From Nematostella vectensis (Eukaryota > Cnidaria > Anthozoa > Actiniaria > Edwardsiidae), in NCBI RefSeq assembly GCF_932526225.1, contig NC_064048.1, positions 7,605,015 through 7,669,014 of the forward strand: 64,000 nt of DNA, written 5' to 3'. Positions 34,101 through 46,165 of this stretch are shown one piece after another (the first letter of the stretch is position 1; the number at the start of each line of letters is the position of its first letter). The notes under the pieces are model-generated. The model was not told the DNA's origin. It saw only the letters and a list, made by a program, of their open reading frames with translations, and did not search any database. A program made the position numbers and the translations under genes.

Positions 34101-37100
34101 ATTGTACAACCACGAAGATGTCTTTACGTATTGCAAAGCATTCTGGGAGATCCAGGGGAAAATTCACGAGGGGAGGGCCAGTCAACACTCCTCTCCCCAA
34201 AGTCAGATGGTTTTTTAGAAGTCTTTTCACCCCGAAGCCAAACAAATCAATTCCAGGTCATACAGACCCAGAATAGCAGTGTAAACAATTTTGCAATCAA
34301 TTTGGTTTCAGAAAAGACACCATTTAGGAGAGCTCTGGTGATTCATTAGAAAATTATTTTCTCATCCGGGCAAAGCCAAACAAGAAAAAATCATCATGAA
34401 TCCACCTTTGCTTGCAAATATCCATAAGCAAAGCAATCAATTATGCCCCAAAAGACTTCATGATGTCCTGAGACACTCTCCTAATATGCTCATAGCTGTA
34501 TTTTTGATGAAAAATACAAGCAACCATCAACTTGTGCTGGCTTCAGCACATCGACGAGGGATTAAAAGTGGGGACTGCAAAGCACTGTTGGAAAGCTTGG
34601 ATACCGCTGACAAGGTGCAGCTGTGTTTGACTTTGACGGGCTGTATAAAACTCAGAATAGGGGGGGGGGGAGGTATCTGTTTTCAGTCTGTTTTTTGTAA
34701 ATTCAGCTCAAAAATAGCCAGGAGTCAATGGGTTGATAACACAGTTTTGTGAATAGCTGACATTGGGATAAGTATCGTGAAATTCACCCTGCTGCTAAAA
34801 GACCAATCAGAAATTGGAAATACCTCAGACTGAATGGATCCTGGCATGTAAGAGCACAACTTGTTCAGAGCAGTTTCAATCTCCTCCTGCAGTAAGAAAA
34901 CACAAAGGAACAAATGAGTACAAAAAAACAATAGTATTTTATCTCAATGAGGAGTAAACTCTAATATAGAACAAATCCAATCGTTACATTTTAAACCTTT
35001 TTATTAACATACCAGTAAAAGCATCGCCGCAAAAATAATGTAATATTCAATCCAGTCACATGGAAATATCCAAACGACCAGATGAAAACAACTCTCAACT
35101 AATCATATAGCATGTTAATTCTTGCTTGTAATTTGCCAAAAGAAAATAAACTTTTATTGGTCGTGTTCTATTACAGAAAGACTGATTATGTACTGTAACT
35201 TTTAATGGTCGTGTTGTATTACAGAAAGACTGATTATGTACTGTAACCACCACTGTTTACACAGGCTTGGCTTAGGATAGCAGGTTAGGGTTAATTAAAC
35301 TTAAATTTTCATATCTCAACAAATTGAAGATCAAGTACTTACCTTGGTAGAGTTTTCATTCAACATTTTGGAGAGTTCTCTCATCACAAATTCGCACATC
35401 ACACATGTCTCTGATGTCTTAATCATCAACTTGTGTACAGGTTTCCTGGAGGGTACCATCATAACAGGTCCAGGCATAAGCAGACTGGACACTTGCTGGT
35501 CCTTGGACAAAAGGTGCTTTATCACAGCTTTCAGGATCTCCCCCTTGCTCTGGGCAGAGCACAGCTTCAGCTTCTTGCATAAGGCAGCAGGATCTTTCTA
35601 TTTAGGAGAGAAGTAAAAATTGTTACTTCAAGTACACATATCTCTCTCCACTCATACTCTTTATTCTTTCTCTTCCTCGCTCACTCTCTCCCAGGGCCAG
35701 CAGCCTGTCTCTCCTCTCTTCTGCATGACAGCCTTTTTTCAAGGCTTTCCTGATCAACATACTTTATTCAGAGCCTTAGGAGGAGAGCACAACCACTGTT
35801 CCTTTGGAAGCCTTCTCAGTCTTTCTGTTAAGAGTACACGAATGCCCATAAAGGCCTCTGATTCCCCAGTCATTAATAATACCCTTGCAAATGCTTGTTT
35901 TTCTTTTATATTTATTTCTTTTTTTTTGGGGGGGGAACAGTTGGGACGTAACCAACACAGATCTAATCAAATGGCCTTACTTTTCACCACCACACCCCAC
36001 ACCCACTAATATCAAATTGTGAAATGTACTAACCACAATTGAATCCAAACTGGCAAAAAGTTTCTTGATTGCTTCACCCATAACCTCCTTGCACTTTGCT
36101 GATAGCTCAGATGGCAAGAGGCTGCATGCCTTGTCCATTGTTTGAATGATTTTATCCTATATTTGGACAGTTATAAAGAATTTGAGTATCTGACTTCAAT
36201 CTATTATTAGGGAAAGTTCAGCCTCCCTTTGTCAAGAAAAATATACTGAAATTTATGCTGCTTGTTTTAGAGATTCAAGCAATGCTTGGCCAAAAATATT
36301 GTTATTGTTATAGCTAGAAATGCAATGTTTTCGTGACGTTTTTGTTGTTAAAATGATATTTTAAATTAAAATCAACAACTGAAAGTTTTCTTACTTTATT
36401 AGTAACAAGAGTTCTGACCGCTCCTAGCTAAATTGCTCAAGCTCTAAAACAGTCTTACAATCAAAGAAGAAAACATAAAAATCTTTTCTTGCTACCTACC
36501 TGAAGAGATTCATCTTCTGCAAACTTCTTGATTTTGCCAATGACCTCTTTGCAAGTGTCACATGGAAATGAATTTTTCTCCTTAAGTAAACCACAAACAT
36601 GATATTAATGCAGAGCATAAATGTTACTCAATATTGTGCAAATATGCTCCCAGAAATAATGTAAATGTATAATGCTCAATAATATGCTCCCAGAAAAAGC
36701 AAGATTACATAACAATCAATGACAATCTTCATGTTTTTTTTTTTTTTCACCATGATCATCATTGGCATTTCAATCACAGTAGACCAGGGGTGTGTCCAGA
36801 GGAGGGGGGCGGGGGGTCAGGACCCCACCTTAACACCCCCGGTTGACACCTTTGTTAGTACTTGGTAGCATTTGGATGGCAAAAAATACTAGATGGACCT
36901 AGTAACCTATTACCACACCATAAGATGTCGATTCAAACTTTTAATTGACCTGTGGTCAGTTACTTACTACTCTGGACCCCACCCTATGTTTTCTCTAGAC
37001 ACGCCCCTGTAAACCTTTTTCACAAAATATTACTGGCTGATAACTTGTCCACTGGTAAAAGGCAAGAAAAATAAGTAACAAGATATCAGTAATGGTTGAC

Positions 37101-38307
37101 GTGATGTTCCAAATTTGTTGTTGGTGAATCCAATCTTTGTCTCGTTTGGGAATAGCGTGTGGTCAGACAAAAGTTTTGGGGGCGGTTTGTCTGCTTTTGA
37201 CTGCTTGGTTTCATTGACTACACGCTTTTCCCAAACGAAGAAAGGAATTTTTTGATTCTGGGAGGTCGTGCAACAATGAATTTGGCTATAACAGTTAGAG
37301 AGAAAGCACATGTGATGGACTTCAGTTACCTTGATACTATTCTTCCAGACTTTCTCTTGACAGTGCTTGACAGCATCACACTCAACAGCCTGAGCCATTC
37401 CCTGGCACCAGTATGATGGACCCCAGGTACATTTCTTGCTCCCAAGTAAGAACTTGGTCTTGGCATTAACAGATGATAAGCAAACTGAATTTTCAAATAA
37501 ACACACATTTTTTAACATTTCTTACAAAATAATGCAAAAACTTCAAACAGTGGGAATAATGGCAGTTGTATATCCAGGGGTACCTAACTTCTCTATTTAG
37601 GCTATGCGCCCAGATTTTTTAGGTGGAGTGCAAAGTATGAAAAATGACCCACTGCACACAACCCCTGGCTACTGTACAAGCCTGATGTTTCTATCTTACT
37701 TGAAAAATGGAAGACAGATGAAGCAAATGAGGGCTTCCCCTCTCCTTTTGAGTATAAAAATAAACATTTATCCTGGGCTAAAACTGATCTATCTCTAAAG
37801 ATACTTACAAAAAATTAAGATTTTTTTGTCGCTGTTGTTTTAAACATGAAATTCCTATATATAATTGCTTGAAATATAATAAAACAGATAATCAATTACA
37901 TAACTCACATTTTAAACAGAATATGAAGATTATCGAGATGTTTTATTAATGAATAAAATATTACCTATGCTCATGTGACATCTTGCTGGCTTTGTTTTCG
38001 TTATTTTTATGACGTCGTTTAAATTTAATTGCCAAAAAATATCTAACTATATGTTGCTTTACTCTGATTAGAAAAAAGTCATTAGTTTCCTTCGGAGGGG
38101 ATATATTTTCCACTGATAACAATAATCGAAATTCGCTTTTTTTAAGAGAAACGAAGGAATCTTTTCAATTCAACAGTCTTTCTCGAAACCCTTTCGTTTT
38201 CGATGAGACGGCGTTTCTCAAACAAAAGATCGCTTTAATCGTTAAAGATAGTTATGAAAATTACCTGAGCCTATAATCGCAGCTAGCAGAAGAAATTTCG
38301 GACCCAT
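31126..38307 (-). CDS. PSAP: Prosaposin-like precursor, 11 exons, 373 aa, three saposin domains
   Basis: Exons: 38265-38307, 37330-37484, 36500-36580, 36034-36156, 35343-35597, 34824-34886, 33577-33700, 32959-33062, 32309-32374, 32022-32099, 31126-31155; all GT/AG, with phases consistent over 1122 nt. A signal peptide (MGPKFLLLAAIIGS) precedes a saposin-A-type segment (KCTWGPSYWCQ, VECDAVKHCQEKVW). Three saposin-B-type domains follow, each with six cysteines: C73, C76, C104, C115, C141, C147; C199, C202, C230, C241, C266, C272; and C296, C299, C327, C339, C363, C369. Each domain is split among several short exons. Vertebrate prosaposin has four domains and a second A-type segment near its C-terminus; this gene stops right after domain 3 (DLDMCSSKL). 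The mature saposins would activate lysosomal sphingolipid hydrolases and bind lipids. Confidence 0.94.
31165..31860. repeat. Degenerate ~20-bp minisatellite in the last prosaposin intron
   Basis: Loosely repeated AACGACATTAGTCAACAGAC, strongest at 31170-31620 and decaying towards 31860. It starts about 10 bases from the 30-nt terminal coding exon. Confidence 0.85.
34038..34142 (-). other. Possible cryptic cassette exon in prosaposin intron 6
   Basis: A 105-nt segment with a pyrimidine-rich acceptor (CTCCCAG at 34149-34143), a donor (AAAG|GTATCT) and no stop in the frame dictated by the flanking phase-0 exons. It would insert 35 residues in the middle of saposin domain 2, so the main transcript almost certainly skips it. 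There is no family similarity in that frame. Confidence 0.25.
35154..35249. repeat. Two-copy 48-bp tandem repeat in a prosaposin intron
   Basis: The unit TGGTCGTGTTCTATTACAG followed by AAAGACTGATTATGTACTG occurs twice with two or three differences. Confidence 0.9.
36785..37009. mobile_element. 225-bp hAT-like short element (CAGGGGTGTGTC)
   Basis: Termini CAGGGGTGTGTC and GACACGCCCCTG are complementary with one mismatch, with homopolymer G/C inside. The CAGGGG start is typical of hAT-derived non-autonomous elements. It lies in prosaposin intron 2. Confidence 0.7.
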
Positions 38308-39130
38308 TTCTTACTTATTTTGACGAGTTCCAACTTTTCTGTCTTTCTTGAGAAGCTGCGAATCCGGAAACGTTTTTGCTCACTAGCTCAGAACGTAAAC
38401 AGGATCAACTTGTACCCAGTCTTTCCTTACTAGCCTTTACCACAGCATAGCCATAGGGGACACTGAATGGCAAAGCCAATAATCAGAGAAGAAAATATCA
38501 CCCCAAAATCGTGTATTTTATAAGACATAAATTTGCCAACAACAGCACATGTTCTAAAAGTTCTTAGGAAATTCTAGTGACAACATTTCACATAAAAAAT
38601 CGCTTTACTCGTTTACCTCTCAGAACACCAAATTCCGAGCTACAAACAAAACCATTGACTGGGCTACTTGTGGAAACGATTGGAGAATTTCTGGGTGGCA
38701 AATTCAAACAAAAATAATAACATAAATGACTGCGCCCGTCACATCCAGGGAACGACGAAAATATTAAATCTTTAAATGAGATTAACCCTTTTCTGATATA
38801 ATGACCCTTTACTTTAGGGAAAGTTCATTTATTATCCCGAGGGGGGGGGGGGGGGGGGGGAGCGTGCGTGAGGATTTTTATAAAAGCAAATGCTCTCTTG
38901 ATAAGTAAGGGAGTAAGGGATAAAAATTAGTTGATCCCCCCTTCAGGAAATTTTCCATGCCCCCCCCCCACCCCCATTACGCTTCCTCCATATTTTCAGT
39001 GCCCCCCCCCCCCCCCTGAAAACCGAAGAAAGAAGGAGCAAAGGAAGAAATGGCAATGACGATTTCAAAAACGGGAGCAAGAGATTAGCTTTAAGCTAGA
39101 CAGAAAGTGGAGGGGAAGGAATTGGTTGAA
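38308..39130. other. Prosaposin upstream region with poly-G/poly-C tracts
   Basis: The 5' flank of the prosaposin gene. Homopolymer G near 38840-38860 and homopolymer C near 38958-38967 and 39003-39016 suggest another short G/C-tract element at about 38810-39020. No coding support. Confidence 0.5.
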
Positions 39131-39134
39131 AACA

Positions 39135-40945
39135 TTAATTCAGAAAAAGTAAAAAGGCACTCAATTTCTCTTTCTTTCTCTTTTTTGTTGGTGCAGCCGA
39201 GGATGGCTGCACCAACAGCACTTTCTTCACTGCAGAAGCCCAGTGAGGGAGCTGTTCCTTGTGGTCGTGCCACCATTTTACCTTTCGGTCTTCTGTGTTG
39301 ATTACCACATCTGCAGTGGCAGCTAAGTAAGCAGGTAGTTCAGCTTTTAGGCCGTTGATAATGCAATCATCATTGAGAAAAGGGAAGATTAGCAAGGCCT
39401 CTACTGAGTGCTGAGTTGGCTTCAGCCACTGGACGCTGACCGGACACATATACCTCGCAGCCTTGAACGCTAACACTGTGTTGTATAGTTGGACATTGAA
39501 CTTTCTCAGAAACCAATCTATGGCTGGTTGAACACATGCCTTTGCCTGCTGTTCGAGGGCTGCTACGTTTTGGGCAGGATTTTCTTCAGCGATTGCTGCT
39601 GCGACTGCACGCACGTTTGGAAAGTGAGGGGCTTGGCAGGCTTGGGCAACAACATGGAGTTTCTCATAACACGAGAACACGAGAGGGCCATCACCTTCCA
39701 AGAAATAGGTCGCTTTTACAAAGTGCTCCCCAACATCGATGGTGATGGCGAGCTCGAGCTTCAGGTTGATCACTCGCTCAGGATCGGAAAGTATTGCCTG
39801 GATTTGAGGGAGTAACTGTGGACCAATATTAGCGGCTTCTGCTTCTATCAAGAATCCCTCAATATCTCCAAACTGCAATAACATTTGTTTGTAGACTTCC
39901 CACTTTGACCACCATCTGGTCTCACTGTATGATCTCGGTCTTTGCCCAGTCAGATCTTTCCACAACAGCTTTGCCTTGTAACTATGGCGGAACAGGCGAA
40001 GCCACACGCTACCGAACTCTAGAAGAGTTGGAATGACAAGATGATTCCCAACATTGTCAAGCGTGTGTGAGAAACACACAACGTTGAGCAGCTTAGGAAA
40101 GATAAATGCAATCCTATCCAACGCTGCCTGGTTCACACTTGCCCCATCTCTCATGGCTGCGAGTAACGAATTGGCCTTGACATCATAATCAACTGATAGG
40201 CACTGATTAAGAACTTGTGCAAGATCATCCGCATTCACTGACTTGGAACATATATCAATTTTGACGAGACGTTGAATAATCGACCAATTCTCGTCAAGGA
40301 AACGCAGGATGACAGCAATTGCTTCTCCTTGTCGTGTACTTCCGTCAAAGATCATCGAACATCTCTTGTCATGCCAGTCTGGCCAGGCAAAGTCAGTTCA
40401 TTTTTTATCCTTTCGACTTCCTGCTTGAGAACAATTGAAATGTACTGACCAAGATGAGCACTTGCTGTGAGACGTTGGCCATTCTTTTCTAAGAGGGAGC
40501 GTAGCTTATCGATTTTCCCAAGTGGGATGCCAGCCTTCAGAAACTCTTCGACCACTTCGAGTCGGTAGGCCCGTTCAGATATTGGTAGAGTGCTGTCTTT
40601 CTGCGTCATGTCCGCCGCTCTAAAAGCCTCCATAATAGTCTGATCCTTCAACTTAGACTTCTTCAGTTTCTCTTTACCATTTCCATGTTTCTTTGAAGCC
40701 AAGTGTGTAGTTAGAATACTCTTCTTCGAAGACACTATTTCGCGGCATGCCAGACAAAACAACTTCCCGTCTTTGATTGTTAGTTCCTCTCCTGGATATT
40801 GCTGAATCCGATCATGTATGCTTATGTTCTTTACATCACAGTTCCCCCTATTTTTGTTTTTTCCACTGATTGATGGCAGAGTACGCTCTCCAGCTATCTC
40901 TGCCTTGCTTGGCTGACTTCCAGTATTGCTAGTGAATGACGCCAT
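39135..40945 (-). pseudogene. hAT-superfamily transposase, frameshifted and 3'-truncated
   Basis: The first frame runs from ATG 40945 (MASFTSNTGS, Kozak-like AAGATGGCG) to TGA at 40352-40354. It includes a BED/CGGBP1-like zinc finger (CLACREIVSSKKSILTTHL, then a KKHG histidine). The second frame starts in the overlap (ATGA, 40355) and continues the protein with IFDGSTRQGEA, an RNase-H-like hAT core, VVCFSHTLDN and SETRWWSKWEVY. It reaches the C-terminal dimerisation motif KWWHDHKEQLPHWASAVKKV and VLLVQPSSAAP, then diverges into a lysine-rich tail and a stop instead of the usual ERVFSLL continuation. A single-base frameshift and the lost C-terminus mean it is probably dead. A CAGGGGCTCATA-like terminus is visible near 41250; no partner is seen at the other end. 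Confidence 0.85.
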
Positions 40946-41584
40946 CTTGGAACGAGTCACGAGGAGGACTGACGAGAAGGACCGGGTTCTAGAAGGCAAC
41001 CGCTGACCTATCAAACATATTCCCCAGCCTCCTCGGCTCCTTTGACGAAAATGAATGCAAATTGCGACTTTGGACGACATATGTGAAGTCAGAGTGTGCT
41101 GATTAACGCGAAATTATATAAATAATCAGTCGATAATAAGAAAAAATGCTAGCAGTGCTTTTTGGGAAAAAATGTAAAAAAAGTGCTCGCGAAGCCAAAT
41201 AATGCCAAAAAAAAAAGTGCCAGCATTTTCGGTAAGAGCCTACTTATGAGCCCCTGCCGTGATCATATACAATGATTGATAGCTGTTATTTTGAGGTTCT
41301 ACAATCCTGGACAATTTGCTTAGGACTTAAGGCGAAAACACACATTTTTTTACATTGATCATCGGCTTCCTTGTAACTATTCTAAAATTGGCCTCCCCTA
41401 CCCCCTCAACAATGTTCATACGATCTGGGAATGTCCCATAAACAAATCTACTGTCACAAAAAAAATGAGTCTGGAGGCATACAATAGTTGCTACAGCTGT
41501 CAGAATTAGCTAATGATCAGGTGATTCTAGGGAAAAAATGGCATGGAAATTGGGATAACGAAACCATTTGTGGCATGTCTTACT

Positions 41585-42905
41585 ACCATAGGCTGAGGCA
41601 AAGAACACGGCGACGACGACAGAAAACAATGGAATGAAATTCAAAAATCAACACGTGAAAATGCATTCTCGCTGGAAGATTGTGGTCGTTTTCGAGCCAT
41701 ACCATGACGTGAAAACAACAATATCTGTTCTGTCGAGAACGAAAATGGGTGACATTTGCGCTTCGGGATCCAACTCGCTAGAATAGTAATAAGGTTCTAG
41801 TCTTGTTTTTGTTTCTTTGGAAGTATTGGGTTATCTATTGGATAAGGTATTTACCTGCTCCTACCACCATACACACATTTTATTTCGACTTCCTAGAAAT
41901 AACAGACATCTAGTAATCCAGATATGAACTGCCTGCCCCGCATATGAAATACTACCAGTCGCGGGATCTTACTAGGAAAACCCTTCGACATGTAGACCAG
42001 CACTTGAGAGTGCTTGAAAGCACTCTATCTATTCTTTTCATGCCCCATTAGATATCATTATCATGGATAATTAAGAGCCGTTTATAAGCTCCTTTTGGAG
42101 CCAAAACAGAGGTTTAGTTTTTGCTTGTAAAATTAATTTGTTTTATATGAAAAAAAGAAGAAAGAAGGCCAGCATTCATCCATCCATTTACATCGGCTGA
42201 TTTAAGAAAGCCAATGTGATATTTCCGGTTGAATTTGGCAAATAAAGTATCAAACTTTGGTTTTAGATGGTTATTCCAGATTTTAGCACATTATGTGTCT
42301 CCTATATTAACTGAAAACAATACCAAAGTTGTGGCTGACAATGGTTCTTTAACGTTTAAAAACATGTAGAATTAAATGGGAGCTTCCCGAGGCGACGATA
42401 CCGGGCTTGCCAAAACGGGGATTCGAAAGGAAGTCTAAGCGAGGGCGACGGCAAAGCGAGGCCGCGAAAGAAAACAACAGAATAGAAATCAAAATCAGCA
42501 CGTAAAAGTCCGTTCTCTCTGGCGGTAAATTTCAGTCGTTTTCTAAACCAAAACATCACGTGAAAACATGCGCTAGAATAAAAATAAGGCTCTAGTCTTG
42601 GTTTTGTTTCTTTGGAAGTATTGTGCTATAGTTATCTTATGGAAAAGGCAATTACCCTGCCTCAACGAACGTACACATTTTCTTTTGACTTCCTAGAATG
42701 ACAAAAATCTAATTCACATGAGCTGCCCGCCCGCGCATATGTACTACCAGTCGCGGTATCGTATTACGAAACTAGTCATGTAAACCAGCACTTTTGGGTG
42801 CTTAAAAGCACTCTAATCTATCTACTCTTTTCATGCCCCATTAGACGTCATGGATAATTAAGAGCCGTTAATTGGCACCTCTCTGAGCCAAAACAGAGGT
42901 TAAGC
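41585..42905. repeat. Diverged duplication of a ~500-bp non-coding block
   Basis: 41585-42120 and 42450-42905 share a long colinear series of matches: TCTAGTCTTG(T/G)TTTTGTTTCTTT, GACTTCCTAGAA, TACTACCAGTCGCGG, TCTTTTCATGCCCCATTAGA, GATAATTAAGAGCCGTT and GCCAAAACAGAGGTTA. Substitutions and indels are frequent, so the event is old. No open frame is shared; the matched blocks could be constrained or simply recent repeat sequence. Confidence 0.8.
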
Positions 42906-43211
42906 TTTGTTAAAAATGAAAAAAGAGAAAAAAATAGATATCCTTTAAAGATATCGTTTCACTTTTGTCACATTGATATTGTTTAGACGACAATATTGGA
43001 GTATCAAATAGCAAATAGAGCTGTTAAATTTGTTATTTTATAGGGTTTTAGGTGCGAAAAAGAATGCAAGCAAAACGGGTCTTTCTAAAGGAAAAATGAT
43101 AAAATAAATAATATAAAATAAATGAAAGCCTCCTGAGGGGCCAAAATGACCGTGCCAAACAGGGATTCAAAAGATGATGGGAATGTCTTCGACCTTTTCA
43201 AAAGGTTTAAA

Positions 43212-43216
<5 letters not shown>

Positions 43217-43246
<30 letters not shown>
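43217..43246. repeat. Poly(A) tract, about 30 bases
   Basis: An uninterrupted run of A. No target duplication or retro-element body was recognised next to it. Confidence 0.9.
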
Positions 43247-43247
<1 letters not shown>

Positions 43248-43573
43248 ATGTTTCTCCAGAAAGACCTGTTAACCTGAAAATGAAATATGATTCTATGGTA
43301 ATGGCGAAAAATCTAACTAAATCAACAAAATAAAATGTGGGACGCATAAATAGTTTATATCAAATTTTTCATGCGTGATATTCGAGAGAGCAGTTAACTT
43401 CTCGAACGCAACTTGTGTCATCATTTGGCTGAAGGCAGCGGCACTGTTAACGCTGTTCAGTGGTATGTAGCCAATCACCAGTCTATAATGATTTGATTTG
43501 ATACCGTCTGGTAGATCTCTTCAAGAACAGTTCTGTTTTAAAGTTATGTTTTCATTTCCATCTCAGGTTCACG

Positions 43574-45432
43574 ATGGCCAGCTTTCAAGCTCTCCTGTTT
43601 CTTGGAATTGTGTTCGGAGCTGAGCTTCAATTTGCAGTAACGTTTTTAGCCATTGTTCAGTGCACAGATAACGTTAACCACTAGAATAAGGTCCCGGAGT
43701 CACTCAAAAAGCTAATACAATTTTTGAGTCGAAGGGATAAAAAGATGATTCAAAAAAGAACAAATACAACTTGAATTTTATAAAGTTTTTAACATTTTTT
43801 TTTAAAGCCCAAAGAATTCGGTTCTAAAACAACGTCTCCATACACTTCCTATTACTTATCGGCTTACCCAGCCCCGGCCATAACTTCAAAGTGAAGAACC
43901 TTATTATTGTATTTTCATGTGTTTGTCTTATACCAACTAGGAGCCGCGAATAACCAACCATCCCGCGATAAAGAGGCAATTTGCTACAAACGATGCTCCG
44001 ATAGTTGCATCCGAATCAGCTACACTTTACGATCAATCAGCTACAAAGAAGTGTACCCCTAGCGCCGAACTCAAAACGCAGTGCAACAGCGAATTAGAGC
44101 TTAATAAGTATGACAATGAGATACTAAAGTGATCGAAAGGTTTGAATTCTTTAAAAAAAATCATATTGATTCTGGTGAGAGGGTTGGGGCTGAAGTGTGT
44201 CTTCACTGAAGGGGCCGGTTGAGTTGTCAATGTTGATTGTTTTCTGTAGCTACGACACCACTGCTGACTGGATAGCCAAGCCTGACACAGCAGACCTGAA
44301 GTGGATCGAGAAGTGCATTGCCAACTACTATTGCTTTGAAAAGAAACAGGGAGCAGACGAATGGACCTCGATCCCTACCTTAGCGGACGCTCTGGGAACG
44401 GAGTACATGGAAAAGGCCGCGAAGCGCGCCAAGCAATTCTTTGTCCGTAATAACGACTGGGATGACTCCAAGACGACGTTCAAGGTTGATGACCAATGCA
44501 CCAACCTGCTGTACGTGACCGCGGCACGGTACCTCCTAGTAACGCAAGTGCTATACGAAGTTAGCGAGGGAAGTCTAACCGTGTGCGAGAGAGACCTTAA
44601 CGGAAAGACAAGAATCCCAGCCAACGTGTGCTACCCACCGAACTACGGAAGTCAGACGTGTACCTCCGACTACGATGTCGGCCTCGTCGGACCAGAGTCG
44701 GGCAACATTGCTGCTCTGTTTAACGAGTACTTCCAAGACGCAGAGAAAGGTTTTGGGAAGCCGTCCGAAGAAGTGTTTGACACTAACATCTACGCATACA
44801 CACTCGAATATGCCATGCCCAGCATTTACAGCGGCCTCAAGCAGGATTTTATCGATGGAGTTAACAAGAGAGAGGGGTTATCCAAGTACAAGATGCAAGA
44901 GATCGCGAGCGCCATATTCAAGGTGTACAAGTACAAGCAAGAGTTCGGAGATCAATTAGTTAACACCGCTAAGGAACATCTACCGAAGATCTGGGGCAAG
45001 CAGCTTAACGACTGGTACAGACTCTTTTTGGTCTGGAGTAAAGATGTGGAAAACGCCATCAGGACAGATGAGTCCGAGAACTTCCGCGAGAGGCACAACA
45101 AGATTTATCAGATGCTGGTAGGCAGTGTGGCGGAGGCATCGCGAGATGTAGGTCTCCCTGCTGAACACATGGCACAAGTCAGTCTGGCGCTGATCTACGC
45201 TGCGGAGGCGTACCACACACGAGGAGCCATCAGACATATCGTCGGCGTCACGCAGATGAAGAACCAAGACATCGAGAACTCGTTGACTCTGTGGGACTTT
45301 TGGACTTCGATGCTTGAGAACTGGGGAGATTCCATCAAGGAGCACCACCACTGTACCTCGGATAACATCAACGTAGAGGTGAGAAACAGGCACAATGAAC
45401 TGGCTTGTCTGATTGATGACAAAATTCATTAA
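43574..45432 (+). CDS. Secreted 470-aa protein of unknown family with a nucleotidyltransferase-like motif
   Basis: Model: exons 43574-43636 (phase 0 end, GCA|GTAACG), 43941-44107 (phase 2 end, AATAA|GTATGA) and 44250-45432. The large third exon is certain; the two short exons rest on GT/AG sites, matching phases and the resulting signal peptide (MASFQALLFLGIVFGAELQF). Residues ~78-470 are soluble, cysteine-containing and helix-rich, with no transmembrane segment. The motif NYGSQTCTSDYDVGL (~208-222) resembles the GS...Dx[DE] signature of nucleotidyltransferase folds, but the spacing is short and the family is not one I recognise. The exon has higher GC and strong codon bias compared with its introns, consistent with a well-expressed gene. 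AATAAA follows at 45516. Expression in a secretory cell type is a guess. Confidence 0.8.
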
Positions 45433-45515
45433 TACATTAAACGCCTTCGAAATTAGAACTTTGCTGCATCATTATAAATAATTACCTTCCTTTACTATAT
45501 GTTTTCTCCTTTCTA

Positions 45516-45521
45516 AATAAA
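45516..45521 (+). terminator. Poly(A) signal of the secreted-protein gene
   Basis: AATAAA 84 bases after the stop codon. Confidence 0.6.
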
Positions 45522-45566
45522 TCTCGGAACCCATAAATGAATTTATTTTCCAGATATGTGTAATGG

Positions 45567-45683
45567 CTAGTCCCCCTTGCAGCCGTTCTTGTCTTGTCGC
45601 GAGGCGGCGCTATAGTTTCAGTTATTTGGGCTCAAGCTCTCCGCCTAGCTTGACGAGTCCAGAACGGCTACGAGGGAGACTAG
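45567..45683. mobile_element. 117-bp hairpin MITE (CTAGTCCCCCTTG)
   Basis: Inverted termini CTAGTCCCCCTTGCAGCCGT and ACGGCTACGAGGGAGACTAG, continuing inward over TCTTGTC and CGCGAGGCGG. Confidence 0.8.
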
Positions 45684-46165
45684 TGTAATGCAGGTGGCAA
45701 TAGATAATTTCGGTAGAGTTGATAATTGATAAATAGTGTTGATTGTTATGTTTATTGGAAAATAAAAGCTTAGTACCTTGGATGGTACTGTTGAGGGTCA
45801 CGCCGGGATTGTTTGAAATAAGCTCATTTGACATGAAATAAGGCGAGGAATTAATTCAAGTACTAAGCGAGCAATAACAAACAACATATTAAGATCTTTT
45901 GATTAAACTCTTAGTTAATTAGTAGCTATCGTCTCGGCGTTCAAACAATAGCACGAAGATAGTCAAGTATAAAATTCATCGAAAAAGCCAAAATCTATAG
46001 GTATAGAATTTATTGGCAGTATTAGTGTTTTGAATAGGGAGGAAAACAATCTGGAATAGGGAACCGACGGCTATTGTACGAAATTTTGGCTTCTTTAGTA
46101 ACAGTACACACGCGCAAGGGTTTCCCGTCATGTCTTGTTGAGGCGATCAATGAGACCTGTTACTA

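Noticed and set aside
33979-34245. A saposin-like half domain (CFAIRKDIF...EMCLEDQNK)
   Set aside because: The cysteines look tempting, but exon 6 joins exon 7 (33577-33700) in perfect phase to complete saposin 2, and this frame does not fit the flanking phases.
37030-37518. 162-residue minus frame as a single exon
   Set aside because: Only 37330-37484 is exon (prosaposin exon 2); the rest reads through the donor into intron.
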